From NCBI GenBank assembly GCA_947579665.1, contig OX388347.1, positions 26,652,562 to 26,716,561 on the forward strand: DNA of 64,000 nt. The letters are read 5' to 3'. This stretch comes from Sympetrum striolatum (lineage: Eukaryota; Arthropoda; Insecta; Odonata; Libellulidae). Below, in pieces: positions 27,193 to 41,520 of the stretch (within the stretch, counting starts at the first letter, position 1; every line of letters begins with the position of its first letter). The position numbers and the translations under genes were made by a program. The notes below the pieces were generated by a model. The model saw only the letters and a program-made list of their open reading frames with translations. It was not told where the DNA came from and did not search any database.

Positions 27193-30100
27193 GCAACTTG
27201 AATTTACTGCAACAGAAATAAATATCAAAGAAAGATATGGACCAAAAGATCACACGCTGTTTTTTTATAATGAAGTTTATGAGGATGAAGAACTTCTACA
27301 AACATCCTCTACAGAGGAACAGCTTAGAGATAATTAAAAGTATTTTTGAACAATATGAGACAGTGTAAATACAAGCCTTCAAGAGCTGCAAAAACAAGCT
27401 AATGAAAAGTCATGATGAAGATTTTACATGATTTTTTCAAAATACTTTTATCTATGTAAGAAATTTCTTCATTGAGAAAAATTTAACAATATGTAACCAC
27501 AAAACCTTTGCTTCTAATTATCATAATGAACATACGCACTGAACTTCAATAGCAATTGGTTTCATTGACAAGAGAATATTAATGTTGACTAATTGAAATC
27601 CAGGAAAAAGACTTCAGTAGTTGCCAGGAGCATATTTATCAACACATAGCCTTATTTATTTATAGCAACATTTGGATGATATCCAACAATGATGATAGAT
27701 AAAAATAAACTAAAACACAAATAGAAACCAGTTCTGCATTGACAGGAAAAATAAAATATTTTCCATGCAATGTTATTGCATAACTGAATAAAAGTATTAA
27801 TTTAAGTTTTTATCCTTCTCTACTATCCAAAGCATGTTCACATCTTCACATGAAATGTATATATATAAATTATTTATTCATCGTCAAAAATCCACTCCAT
27901 CCACTGTAAAAATGGAATATTTAACGATATGAATCAGTTAATAGATGCTTCAAAAAATTACTCAAAACATACTATAGTACTACAGCTTGATACTTGAGAT
28001 TGGCTCCTTAATATTTCATAGATAAATTATTACTTTGGTCGAGGGAATGAACTAAGGAAGAGGACTCCAGAAACTCAATTTTCAATAAATAAAGGGATAA
28101 ACGAAGAAAGATACTAACAAACAACATTAATATAAATCAACTGAAACATTTTATTGATTCTCTACATAGGTAAATCAATTCACTGGTGAAAGCTGACAAT
28201 ATTACTCGTTCAGTTCCTCAAGATATAGTCCAACCATTTATGAATAAAAATCTACAAAATGATTATTTGCTTTACCACCCAGTTACTTATAATTCAAAGA
28301 AAATGGGCAAAGACTCCTCAATGAAAATACAAGGTTCATGAAACAGACAAGACCAAGAAGAATCAGTCATAATGCAAATACATTAAGCTAATTGTTGGGA
28401 GGAATGGACCTCAATTCAAATGTGAGATGGAAAAATGTAACAGAAGTAATTAAATATCAGCGATTTAAGTTAAGTACCATGAAAAAAGATGAGTCTGCAA
28501 CTTTCTTATTTTAACTGGATAGCAAATAGTACTTCTAAGAGATGAAAAAAGACCAATGTTTTCAAATTAAGTTCAAACTGCACCTGAAAAAGCAGATTTT
28601 AAAGACATCGTGAATATCATAAGCAGTATTCATGAGATTTGCTATAGTTTTTTTTTTCAGTGTAAAATATAAATTACAATGAGTAAAGGAAAGTTCAAGT
28701 GAACTAGAAGGTATCAACTCAGGATGCAGGACATTGATGGAAATAGACAAAATTTACCCCTAGGACTGTTATATGGATGGTTATGTTAGCAATGATGGAG
28801 ATGTAATATACTGGGAAATCAAAAGACAGAATTTTTCTGGACATAGGAATTCTTGATACATTTGCAAGGCACAATTTCAAGAATTTATTTATTACTTAAC
28901 AACAATGGAATGGTAATACACATATGATTAGATATCTTTCGAATGAGATGCTACACAAAATTCTCTGACTTCGGACAGGTAGACAAGATTATAAATGAAA
29001 AGATGCTGAGGAATACTAGATAAATAAGTGACAGAAGTTCTTGAAAATGGCAACCGAGGTCGTTGCCAAAAAGTAGGCATTAACCAACAAATTTACCCGG
29101 TTGACAACACAAGAATATTTCTTGACTGGATTCAACGAGATTCTAACAAGTTGCAAAAACAAGAGGAAAACTAATATGACATTTTGAAACAATTACGATT
29201 GGTTGATTTAGTTTCCCAAATAAAATTAGGGAGAAATTGGTCGAACAATCTACCAAATAGATGTGTTAGGCACAATTCTGGAATACTCCGAGATTTTCAA
29301 AATATAAAGAGAATAACGAATACTGGACAGATGCATAAAACCAGGTTAATAGCCAAAAAAGACGTAACACTTCCAATGATTCTCTGCCACGTATATACTT
29401 AGAATATTCTGTAGGACGTTGTGCAGAATGTGAAGATATCTTCCAGTCAATTTGCAGGGCAAAAACTAATAGGTAGTACATTTACATAGAAGACACAATC
29501 AAGTTAGAGATGAATCATCCTTCTCAAAAGGCAATTCCTTGTTGCTGCTGCCATTTGTCTCTTTCAGGTGCCGTTGATTTAATTTCCCCATAGGATTTTC
29601 AGTTTCTTATCGATAATAATTGAGTAGGCATTGAAAATGTATATATTTCTTGAATATAATGCTCATTATATCATCCACAACAGATATACAGTCACAATGA
29701 CACTCATTGATTTTGTCTCTTGAAACTTAAGATTTTAACACACATAATGATACTTCTAAAGTATAGGGAGAGAGGAAAGGCAAAACTCAAAAGATGTTAT
29801 GAGCAAAATTGTAACAAAATTAAAAAGGCTGGTTTAAAAATGAATAATGGCCACAATATTTTCCTTCTTATAGTATTTAGGAACATGATTACAATTAATA
29901 GCACTTCCCTAATTCGCATGGCTATTATTTTATCTGAGAACTGAACATTTGCTCATTAGTAAATTATTCATATATCATAATACACATACAACTTTAATAT
30001 GAAAATGCAAAAACTTTAATGAAAGGTTAGAAGAATAATTAATCTAAAATAATATACTCCTTCACATCACATTGAACAAGTAGTACATCAGATTCATTGA

Positions 30101-31839
30101 GGAGGGAAATTCTTTACAAGAGGCAGCTAAGAAGGAATTGAAATTTTTCCTTGATAGAAATATTACTATGTGTTAAGATCTTCTAAGAACCAAAAGTTAT
30201 ACATCTTATCAATAATAATTTTCCTGAAACGGTACTGAATGGCTCATCCAAGAGAGTAGCTCTGCATTGCATGCTTGGGAAGTATCTCATTATGCATTTC
30301 ATAATGCTATTCATGAATTGGAGAGAACGAACATCTCATATGAAGCAAAAAGTAATGTACGATACCTTGTTAAGCTGCTCTAGACAACTAGCAAACTTGC
30401 CTAATTTTCTGTTATATTACAAAACAAAAAGACTTAAACAAGAAGTCCTCCCTGAGAAACAAACAAAATCATTCCAATATTCTTAGATATCGCAACCATT
30501 TACATAAATATTCATATCTAGGAGGGAGCGAGTGTTTTCCTTAGTTGACTTAACAATTATGTATAATACTAGAAAAACAATCATCACTTTTTTTGGCATT
30601 AACAGTGATTTTGCTGACACGATCTTCCGTAAAAAAATATAAATAAATATCCCAATTTGGACATAAGTAAATATGCAATGGTTCACAAATAATAGCCAAC
30701 AATTAACTCAGATCCTTTTAAGAGACGAATTATCACACTGAAAACAAAGTCGAATTTGGCAGCATACAACGGAAAATAAGCTCTCAAGCAGCCAATAACT
30801 GTCACTGATAATACAAACTTAAATTAACACAAAAACTAGAAAACATACCGACTACGATACACTGACTCAGAAACAAATCCACAACACCATCACATAAATT
30901 TATAATAGAACATAAAGGTTATCCATCACGTCAACAACAGCATAATAAGTCCACAATCGATGAAAATAAATTTAAAACATAAGGTACAAAAACGGTTGCT
31001 TTGAAGCTATAGGTAAAATTTCACTAAATTTTACCGCTTATCTCTTAATTTAAGTTATCTACGTAAAACGAACAAATCTAGAAAAAACAAACAAGCATGA
31101 CATTAGAGAAATACTTGCCTTGCGAAGACTATCGGGAAATTTTCATAGATTTCCAGGAATCCTACACAAATTGAATATGGTGAAACTGAATGAAAGGCTT
31201 TCTCGCTAACAATTAAATACGGTTACAACCTTACAAAGGAAAGAGTAGAGTTTACATCTTTAACTCAATCTTTATATTTTAATACAAACCTTCAAACCCA
31301 ACCACTTCCCTCAGATCGTACGCGGCAAAGAACTTCTGAAGTAATTTTAACCAGTTTAAATGCTTTCAGAAATTAAACAAACCAAAAATTTCAAACTTCT
31401 TCAAATGTATTTTCACGACATGGAAGGTAGAGTTTCAATATTTCATCAACAGTTGATATTATTCGGAACTAGGAGAACTGCACAAAATGATGGTGATGAG
31501 TGATAAATCGCTACCTGTGATTTAATCACCGCTACTAAAAAGTAGCAGTCACTGCCGGTGACTAAATACTCGAAATCACTGTGACTGTGGATCATGGGAG
31601 CGACTCTCCATAAGTTGGGGGTGGGACGGATTCTTTTTGCCGAAGTCTAACAGATGGCCTGTATATTGTACTAGGCGAATATATTATTGTATACTAAATA
31701 TTTTATTTGGCATATTGTAACTACTCTATTTCAGTTTAAAGCGTTTAAACAAACACTTCCTAGTTTCTTTGTAAAATTAGTTAAAAAATCAGCATCAATT
31801 TATAATTTCAATTAATTGCAAAACATCTCCTCAATTTGT
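27193..31839. other. AT-rich stretch, nothing firm recognised
   Basis: Short disrupted frames occur throughout, some (27193-27340, 29184-29460) looking like decayed coding sequence, but I could not match them to a family. An old transposon body is possible and unproven. Confidence 0.3.
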
Positions 31840-31843
31840 TACA

Positions 31844-31920
31844 GATACCATGGTGTAATGGGTAACTAAGCTAACTACAAAGTAGATGTATGCTGGTTCG
31901 ATCCCAGGTTATTTCATCTT
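31844..31920 (+). repeat. tRNA-like SINE head or tRNA pseudogene
   Basis: ACCATGGTGTAATGGGTAAC resembles a D-arm with box A, and CTGGTTCGATCCCAG forms a T-arm with a box B match. The acceptor and anticodon stems do not pair, so it is not a working tRNA. No second copy was found in the window. Confidence 0.45.
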
Positions 31921-34409
31921 TTTCGGTCACAAAATTACTGTATTTTATAAATACTTTATCAATTTCAATGCCACAGTCAGGAATAACTATCTGCTGGTTT
32001 TACTTTTCATTTCATTTTGCTGAATAATACATAAAATCTTTCCGGTAGAAAAATTATTCGTCGACGGGAATATTTTCAACGCAGTCTCACAAATGTACGC
32101 TGCTATTTGAAATCACTTAACTACGTTCTAACGACCGTAGACGAACATCATGCACAGTGGAAATTCAAAATTGGCTGCTTTTAGAGAGGCCTTAACACCT
32201 CTTCATTGCTACTATTGGCTCCAGTGGCGTCCTTCCCTCGGTGCGGAAAAAGGCTGCGGAGGACAGAACTATGACAAATGAAAGCTTGTCATGGCCCTGA
32301 TGTGGATTCGGAGATTCCGGTCATTGCACTGATTCGGTGAAGATAGCTCTGCAGCTATCCTTTGTTTAATTATTGCTTGCTGCATTATTTTATTGTCATT
32401 TTTCACACAATAAAAATAATAATATTTATTTTACCAAAGACCTACCCAGACAACACTGATTGAGAAGTTCACGTGCATATCTGGTGCAATTCGCACCGCT
32501 CTTTCACGGGCGACATTAATCTCGTCAAAATATGCGAAAGTAATGTAAGTAAGTAAGTAAGTACGTATTTTAGAGTAATTAAGTAAGAGAATATCTTTTC
32601 AGTAAATGAATTTTCGATTAAACCACTACTTACTTTATTTTTATAGCTATTCTTCATAAAAAACAATAACTTGAACTCGTCTACAGTAAAATCACGTTTT
32701 CCTTTCTTATTTATGCACTGAATCAAAAATTCACTTAGTGAAAGATATTCTCTCAGCAATGACCAGTTGTGCGTGGCTTGTGTCGGCGAAGAACGAAGAA
32801 AATAAGTTCCTTTGGGAGAGGAAAATTTATGTGATATGTACTTCAATTTCATACGCACATACACTGCAGTGTGACCAAAAAGCTCATTCGGCCATCTAAA
32901 CCCATCACTGCATTCATTTCTTCAAGATGTCTTATACTATAATGATGGCCAGACTTACACCATGCATGGCATTATTCATACCGAATGGTCAACCTAGTAA
33001 AATAGCTTCATTACAGAGCTAAAATTACCAATGAAGTAAAAAAGAAAGCCACTCTATTTGTCCGAAAAATATGGCAAAATTCAATCAGTAGGCATAACGA
33101 AGAATCTTACCAAAGCATTCTACCTGCAAGGAAACAATAGCGGGCCACGCCGTGTAATTAATTTCGTTTATCTTATGTTAATAATGAACTTGGATATTTC
33201 GTATTTGCATATAAATTAAATTCGCTGTTTTCTTAGAAACTTTCGCGCTGGAAGTTTTCCCTAGAGCGAATAAGACATAAAAAAGCGAAGAAGCAAAAAT
33301 AGCTGGCGACTACTTTCTTCACTGCATTTTACCAAAAATTCTCGACCTCCTCATTAATTTCTATTTAATATCAACCTCGAAAACGTTTTTCTGCCAAATT
33401 AAAAATACGAGCGTGAAGAGAATGAATTGAAGCAAAATTTGATGCAAAAAATTCCATGTTTCTTTAATAAGAGAACTGAAGGAACTCGTTGAAACGAAAC
33501 CAGAAAAATATCTAGAATTTCTCTGAAATGTTACGTTTTTTTTCTGCGATGATGGTAGTAATTAACCCTTAAAAATGTACTGCCATGTCCAGCATTACTT
33601 CCACTCCATAGTGACGAAGTTTTAAACGATTTTGACAAACTTCGTATTTTCATGCGAATGTTGCAACATAGCAAAATTTTACTATAGATTTGATTCGGGA
33701 GGCGGGACTCCACCTTTTTTCCTATTGGCTCTCGTCGGTGATCGCAATCATAGTTAAGAATCACTGTTACTGGTGAATAGCAGTCACAGGTAACGAAGTG
33801 ATTGGAATATCACAGTTCTGCTCATCACTAATCCACGAGTATCTAACAGTTACTGCCGTTTCTGCTATTGGTGCATGACAGTAGAAATTTGGCACGAAAT
33901 TTAAATTACCGAGGAATAGACAGCGAAAATAAGAATAATCTTACAATTAAAATCATATTCCAATTAGTAAAAGGCTTACCGTAAAGAAATTAATATTTCC
34001 CAAAATATATTGTCTTTTACGAAAACCTACTATTGATTCATAATTATACTATCTATTAATTTTTACTAAAAAGAATTATGTAGGTAGTTATTTGAAATTT
34101 CAGACACAAAAAAGGAAACGTTTTACTTTTTCCTACAGAATCAGAGGGCGTCTCTGAGTTTAACCAAACAAAAGTTTGGTAAATCATCAAATACTTTTAA
34201 TAAAATAAAGCACAATAAAGTTTTCAGGAACGTATATCTAATAGATTAAAATAAAATTGAAGTAATACATTTTTGTTAAGCAAAATTGCTGAAGAATATT
34301 CTTCTGCAACACTAATGAATGTACTTAAATTTATTAACATATTTCTATAAGGCATACCATTTTCTGGAGAATTATTAAGTAAAAGAGTAATGCAGTTTAT
34401 TTTTGGATA
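31921..34409. other. Gene-free stretch with a GTAA microsatellite
   Basis: A (GTAA)4 microsatellite lies at 32545-32563. The longest ORF of the window (minus, 32469-32864, 131 codons) runs through it and has no family resemblance. CACTG/GTGA-rich segments near 31483-31590 and 33755-33840 resemble each other and may be remnants of one element family. Confidence 0.35.
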
Positions 34410-34598
34410 GTTCTCTCGGGTTGCAAGCCGGGTGGTTTCTTCAATGTCTCTGTCCCTGTCTCTGTAACCATCTTCAGGAGCAAAGTCAGGAAGTAGTTTT
34501 GTAATATAACAGACTTCGCTCCTGAAGATGGTTCCGGAGAGGGACCAAAACGTTGAGAGACATCGAAGAAACCACCCGGCTGGCAACCCAAGAGAACT
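34410..34598. repeat. Long inverted repeat with a Penelope/hammerhead-like motif
   Basis: Arms 34410-34487 and 34514-34598 are imperfect reverse complements over about 80 bp with a ~26-bp spacer. The right arm contains CTGAAGA (34522-34528), a 7-bp stem TGGTTCC/GGGACCA with a 5-nt loop (34529-34547), then AAACGTTGAG. This is the layout of hammerhead ribozyme motifs found at the ends of Penelope-like retroelements. The G expected after the stem (G12 of the core) is A here, so the motif is probably inactive. Confidence 0.6.
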
Positions 34599-35824
34599 TA
34601 ATCCATAATATTTGCCGGGAAAGCACCGGATCCTTTCCAGTTTATTTTTTTACGAATATCCCAATTAGAGTTGAAGTGATCATTAAATATTGTACATTTC
34701 CCTTCACAAGTGTGAGTTATGTAATACTCCCTGATTTATATCATTTAAAGCATCTATATATAATAGATAAAATTAACTAGATGTTACTGAGAATACAATG
34801 ACTAAATAGATACATTCCTAAACTAAGGTATGTCTGGGAGCTTCCATAGGGAAACAAAGGGAGACTAGTGGAACTGGATAATCATTAAAAAGATTTGAGC
34901 CGAATTTGAAAACATGAAAAAAGCATGTTTTGTGACTACTTAATTTTTTCACTAGAAAATATATTTCCACAAATTTCTCCTCAGGGTAATCTGGATCATT
35001 CCCTGAAAGAAAATTGGCTCTGTTTATCACTGTTATAATGTGACTATCATATGACTTGTGCAGCTTCTCCTAAAGGGATTGATGCATAAATTAAATACCG
35101 ACTCAAAGGAATGAGAATGGAATGAAAATAAAGAGATACTCAACACTTATGATAGATATAAAGCATGACACTGTGGAAGGATTTGCAATCCGTTCAAATC
35201 ATTAAATAAAATTGAATTCAAATGTTTAATTCATGGCACTCTAAAGATCAAGCCTTGTTTTAAGGATCATTCTGTGAATCAGGAGTACAACATCATTGAT
35301 TCTCAATCTCCTGCTCAGGATATTCAATGCACCACTCTGGGATATCCTTCTACTTTCACATGCTCAATAGTAATAGCTCATCAGTTACTGAAAAAGTAAA
35401 TTGAGAAAAGATAACACTAAGAGATAAAAGATCCTCATATTGAGCCATTTTGAATGATCAGGAGAGAAATTTTGTACCACATATTTGACACGTCCAGCTG
35501 ACTCGTTAAAATAAGTGTCACTGAAAATGCCTAAAAAAGTTGTTCATATTAACATTTGTTAATATTGTCATAATATGAGTAATAATAATAATGATAATTT
35601 CATAATAATAATGCTAATGTCTTAAGACAAAGTTGCATCAAACGACAGAATATAAAATTAGGAAGTATACCTGACACCATTTAATTCCAATTGGAAGAAC
35701 TCCTCAGACAATATTTCCTAATGGAGAAAATAATGCATTCAAAGTATGTAGATAAAGCTCAAGTATCAAATCCCGCCATTAAGAGAAATAGATAGAGAAA
35801 ATGAGACACTGAAAGACACACTTA
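34599..35824. other. Gene-free stretch, nothing recognised
   Basis: AT-rich spacer with no coding pattern or repeat boundary. Confidence 0.4.
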
Positions 35825-37632
35825 GAGTAGTATTTATGAAATTTTATTGATAACAAAACAACTTTTTTGCAATAGCCTATTTACATTAGTTCGATTACTC
35901 ATCTTCTTATAACCATTTTGAGCATCATTTATGAGAAGAAAACACCGGACTAAAGAAAAGATATACATAAAAGTTAAAACATATACTACACATTGAAATA
36001 AGTATTGCCAATTGAGTAGAATAATTGAGAGTTCCAAAACAAATATAGATCAGATATATGTCCTGAAATACCACATATATACATGTATTCCACCTATACA
36101 TCCATGGAAGTGGAGAATCAATGTAAACTTTCTAGAGAAACATAAAATACATCATTCATTGAAATACATAAGCAATGAAATTTCCAAATGATAACAGGAA
36201 TCAATCATAAGACTGGTGATTTTTAAGGAACATCTTCAAACCCTTACAAACCAGTCTCTAAGTACCAAATAATTCATTCATTATTAAGTGATATTACCCT
36301 CTTTAAAATGCTTCTTCAAGCAATTAATTATAGAATTTTAGCAAATAAGAGGGTAACTATGTGCACAAATCTCATTTTTACAGCACATATTTTGCAATTA
36401 TCTTAGAAATAGTCAAAAAACAAGATAAATTCTCTGAAAATTTGAAAAAAATCTTTGTTTTTTGTAATTATTTTAGAATTACAAGAGAAAAACAAATTTT
36501 ATATTTTTATGATAGAGATGAAGATACATGTTGAAGGGAATGATTTAAAGCTCTTAAGGTTTTTTCAAACATACAATGATAAATACTCAATTATACATGG
36601 AGAGAATATCACTTTATATTATTAATCATACCTAAAGCCAAACGGAAACTTTAATAATAATTTTACTTTGAAATAGGAGACAAAACCACAACATAACAAT
36701 GCAAATGAAACTGCTATAAATCTTCCCTTTTTAGATTTAAGACTTTGTTGTCTAACTAAACACACAAAATAAAATCATTTGAAAGAGTAGAAAGTTTCAC
36801 AAATAAAATATCTATCATATGAAATTTCAGTAAATCATGTATAATTTACAGAGGAAGGCACATTTTTTGACAATACTAGAAGTCAAATTATTATATAAAC
36901 AATAGTTTACTATCATAATTTACACAAATTCAAGTATATTTAACTTCCATTACAAACAAAAAAGTCATCATAATAAATAAATATCTGGCCATAATAGATA
37001 ACAGATGGTAAAACAAAGGAAAAGGATTTGAAAATAACTCCCTCTGAAAACAAATAGCTTAGGTAAACTGATTGCTTCCATTTATATCAATTTCAACCAA
37101 AAAATTTCTTCATTGCAAGACATCGAAAACTAAAGGTACTAAACAAACTAAACTATGAATTTCATTTGATGGAGATTATTTTAATTATTGCTTATTTAAT
37201 TCTTAGTTAATTTCATGGGAAATATTTTTGCAAGTATTACATGAAAGTAGTATGCCATTAAATGGAGATAGTATACAATTTACCGTGTCTTAATCTTTAG
37301 TTGTTACCAGAAAGGTAGCCTCATTATTTTTCCATCCTGCATATCTTATGCCCAGAAATTTAGCAGTTAGAACAACACATGTTAGGACACAAAAATAATC
37401 ATACTACTTAGAATTGCACTTTCAAAATTCACTTGGAAGTTCGAAATTCAGATTATATGATTATAATTTTGCTATAAAAGAGTTATTCCATAGCAGGACC
37501 AACTGAAGAAAATATGAAGCTAGAGCAGTTTAAAGAGCAAGGAAAATTATTTTAATTCCAAATGAGCCAAAAAGTGCATTGATAATAAATTAATAAGTAG
37601 TATGTATGTAAGGTTGTTAAAAGTGCTTTGAC

Positions 37633-37735
37633 ATCTTAAGTCATTTCACACATGGGCTCCCACTGGGAATTGAACCCAGGACCACTTTCACTGAAGCTGA
37701 TAGCCGATGCCTACTTGGCCATCCGGAAGTCCAAT
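37633..37735 (-). repeat. tRNA-derived SINE, family B copy 2
   Basis: On the minus strand: box A-like TGGCCAAGTAGG, then GTGAAAGTGGTCCTGGGTTC with box B GGTTCAATTCC (37677-37667), then AGCCCATGTGTGAAATGAC. Shares these words with the copy at 24615-24745. It is a local CpG island within an otherwise CpG-poor stretch. Confidence 0.65.
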
Positions 37736-39473
37736 AAATAAATAAGAATATACTTATAAATATTTCTTCGATAATACAAAAATCTCATTAAATTCAAATT
37801 AAATAAACGGATACAGTGTTTGCCATTAAGTTGATGTCCTGATAGAATACATTCATTGATAATGGGAAGGCTTAATAATCTAATAATTCAAAGTAAAATA
37901 TTGGGAGCAGTAATAATAAGGCTAAATTGAAACACTCAAGAGCAGCTTACTTGGTGAACAATGGTATCAAAGAATGGTTTCATTAAAAATTAATACTTTT
38001 AGTTATTTAAAATATTCAATAGTTGCTTTTTATTTAAGGTAAATATTATCATTAAGATACTTCAAGAACAACTGACATATAGCAAATAAAAAATATGATC
38101 AAACTGCACTGAACAATTAGATAGAATGTTCTGCATATCTAAACTGTAAAAATAATTTGAAGTAATTACATGGTAAATGTAATATGACAATAAATTCAAA
38201 TGGACACGTTTGGCAATTTTATATCACATACATTTCCTCGTTTGTGCAACTAATTAAAAGTGAATTTCAATATTGAACTTGAAAAGTAACATTTTATTAC
38301 TGAATATAGTTAAACAAGATTAAAAAATGCAGCACTGAAAGATATGACAAGAATTCAACCATGCTTTGCAGCATATTGCTATGGCCTTTTTATAAAAAAA
38401 TATGAACCATGTTTCCCAGATGGATTGAAATAATCTAGAAAATATTGCATAATCATCATTAAAGTTTGTAATTACGAATTCTCATGCTTGCTTTTCTCAT
38501 CAAAGGAAAAAATGATGTTATGATCTTTAAATATTTCTTTCATTTTAGATTCTTAAAAGGAAACCTAGCATTGACTCCAAAGAAAGAGAAGTTAACACTT
38601 CAACTAAACTTAGGTTAGTTACATTTTTCCATTTCAGATGAATTTCAAGCACCAATTATCTGTTAATACTGTCAGAAAATCCTATTTTAATTTCATAGCC
38701 TTCATATATAGAGATTTCAAAATAAACCAGGAAGAATATAGAAAAGAGCAAACCAATTGGTTTTGAAGAAAAAATCAAAATGATACAAGAAAATAGATCA
38801 ACAAGATATGATCAAAGCTCATAAGCTAGATCAAGTTAGATTTAAATGAAGTAACATGCAAATTAAGCATACCATAGGAAAATCTAAATATTGAATAAAG
38901 ATTATAAAATTTACTTTCAAATTAGATAATAAGATCTACATAGTATTTATTGAAATACAACAGAAGCTCTAATTAAAGCACAGTCTTTAAGTTTCTTAAA
39001 TAAACTCCAAATAAATATAACATATATCTGTCATTGACAATTACAAATAATTGCAAAAGATTTTACTCACTCCAATGAGCAGGACCTAAAGGGTAGGCAA
39101 TAAATCCTAGACAATTTTTCTTTTAAATCAGTATAACAAATTCCATAAACAAATAAATAAAGAACACAAAGTGTAGCCTTCATCAACTGAATTTCCATTT
39201 CTTCATGGTAAATTATCATGTACACCGAATAGAAAATGCATGAATATTCAAATTACAAAATCTAGTAATAAATATAATGTATCTTCAGACCAAACATTCA
39301 CCCAGATCAAACCAAGACCTGAGCATAGAACACTTCCATCTTGATTATTTTATCCAGTGTTATTCAAGGGACGACTGATGTTATTGTTGGTTGTCATTGC
39401 TCTAATGTCCCACCTGAAATTACAGAAATATTGAATACCTCTCTGCCACATTTCATTATTGCAATCACATTAA

Positions 39474-39497
39474 TTGCATTATTATTATTATTATTAT
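39474..39497. repeat. (ATT)n microsatellite
   Basis: About six ATT units in a row. No functional signal. Confidence 0.85.
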
Positions 39498-40429
39498 GCA
39501 TTACTAACTGATTATTTACCAACTTGTTTTTTATAAACATTCAATTACTTTGAGGGAAATCTTCAAATATGAACATTTTTTTCCTTCATTCATTTAGTAA
39601 AAGTAAGAAGAATTTTTGGCATTTAAACTTATTAATTTATAATTTTGTTTATAATTCTATATCGATCTATTTGTTTGCTTATAATAAGTTAATGAGAGTA
39701 AAGCAAGGCACATTGTCACATATAGTATTATATCAATATGGGAAAACTATTCTTCTAGATTTAAATTTTGTTTGCTTGATTTTTTCCTCATAGTCTCAAA
39801 ACAACTTGAATAATTAATTTTTACATAATATCAAGCACACAATAACTTAATCCTGGTAATTTTAATTAGGATTAATAATAATCACTATAAAATTGTGTTG
39901 CATTGCTTTACAACAACATTAAATTGCCAAATACTTAATAAACCATGAGTGGTTGCAAAATTTTTGGTAATAATACAGGGTTTGGTGATTTATTATTTAC
40001 ATAATCCTGATTCAAAATAACAGGGTCACATGTCAACAGTAATCCATCATCAACCAGCAAAATTACATTTCATCTGTGAAATAATTCTTGAATTTATAAG
40101 CTGTAAAACATAATATTTTAAGGAAGTTCTGGAAATGGTATTCTTTTAAAACCTTTATATGATAAATATTTGTTATAAAGTTTAACATAACTTTAATGAG
40201 GAGAATATTTAACAAATTTACTAGAAAATTCTAAGAAATCAAAATATAGTGGATGAATATGAAAGAGGGGAGTAGGGGGACAAGTTCAGGCAGAATTGTT
40301 GGCAATTACTCACTGACAGATGCCATTTCAGTAAACATGTACATGAGGATGATTGAACATCACATCTCTGTTTTTGAGACCTTTTAAATCCACAATTTAC
40401 ACACTCTTGAGGCCCTTTCAGATACTATC

Positions 40430-40740
40430 TTCCAATTAATTCGAGCTATTTCAAATGCTAAGCTTCAAAATAGAGGAGCCGCATTATATTGCATGAGGGG
40501 ATCACAAGCGCAAGTTAAAACTGAGGAAACAAAGGACTGATATTGCTGAAAAGGACTGGATCTGATATCGAATGTTCTTTTATAAATAGAGGGGTCAAAG
40601 AATGGAATGTTGCCAGAAGAGGTCTTCAAACCCTTACCAAAAAATAGAAAGGAGTTTAAAAGTAGATTCTGTAGTTTATGTAATTAAGAGGATTGAATAT
40701 TGTTAGGTTTTGTATTATTTGGATATTCTTAAAGTGACGA
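40430..40740 (+). pseudogene. 3' tail of a LINE reverse transcriptase, frameshifted
   Basis: One plus frame gives FINRGVKEWN and, after a one-base slip, LPEEVFKP with EFKSRF further on. This is the common ending of many non-LTR retrotransposon ORF2 proteins (pattern FxxRxVxxWNxLPxxVV...FKxxL), followed here by an AT-rich 3' UTR-like stretch. Only the last part of the element is present, as expected from 5'-truncated reverse transcription. Confidence 0.65.
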
Positions 40741-41301
40741 TATGAAAATGATGAATTGACATTTTGGCCAGAAAAGTGACATTATAAACTTTGAAATGAA
40801 GTTTTTGAGATTAGAGTATATGTTTTGAGTACATGTTTTGGGGAGGTACCAGGAAGATATATGTAAATTAGATCTTGCTGAAGTGTCGGGGTGCTCAAAT
40901 ACTGTTGGAGAGAAGTGATGTAATCTTTGGAATATTTGTTTGTGTGTAATGTCTGGTGTGAGAGATTGGGGTTAGAATTAAGTTTAACATAGACGTTGGT
41001 TGGAGCTACCACAGAAATTCCACTAACAGGATATGTAATAATAAATAAATATTATGAAAATATTCCAAAACTTTCCACTTGTCTGCAACAATGCTTCGAC
41101 ATCGGAAAACTTGGACTTGGACAGCCGACATTCGAATGATGTTACTTAAAAAAAAGTAAAATTAGCTTATTTTTGATAATTATTTTTAAATGACCTAAGA
41201 CATGCACTCTTTTGAAACATGAAATATTGCTTTTTATAAATGTAACTGCATGAGTTTTCTGAAATCCATCACACATCCCTGTTTGACCCTATGTCCACAG
41301 G

Positions 41302-41520
41302 TTAATTTATTCCAACAACCAGCTGCCTCCGTAGATTAAAATCTATGGAGGCAGCTGTGATGTTGTGGACAATCATGATAGAAGAAAGACATATACTTAT
41401 TCCACAGTAATTTATTTTAGAACTAACAGTTTCAGCTACATCACTATCATCAGGTTCACAGAACACTAAACCATGCAAACAGTCAAATACAATGAATGGA
41501 AGGACATGGGTATACAAAGT
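41302..41520 (-). mobile_element. Penelope-like element end with hairpin
   Basis: On the minus strand a core CTGATGA (41453-41447) is followed 13 nt later by GAAAC (41433-41429), the spacing of the hammerhead-like motif at Penelope-like element ends; the intervening stem is weak. Downstream an 18-bp hairpin, CAGCTGCCTCCGTAGATT against AATCTATGGAGGCAGCTG with a 2-nt loop (41320-41357), closes the segment. Family assignment rests on the motif only. Confidence 0.4.

Noticed and set aside
27193..29480. Possible decayed piggyBac transposase to the right of the TTAA MITE
   Set aside because: Scattered short frames and a cysteine-containing stretch near 29410 could not be aligned to any transposase block with confidence, and the MITE closes properly at 27192.
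32469..32864. Longest ORF of the window, 131 codons on the minus strand
   Set aside because: Its translation includes a frame through a GTAA microsatellite and resembles no family; length is plausible by chance in 64 kb of six-frame search.
31483..33840. A 2.3-kb element bounded by two CACTG/GTGA-rich segments
   Set aside because: The segments share only short words in both orientations and no target duplication is visible, so terminal repeats could not be established.
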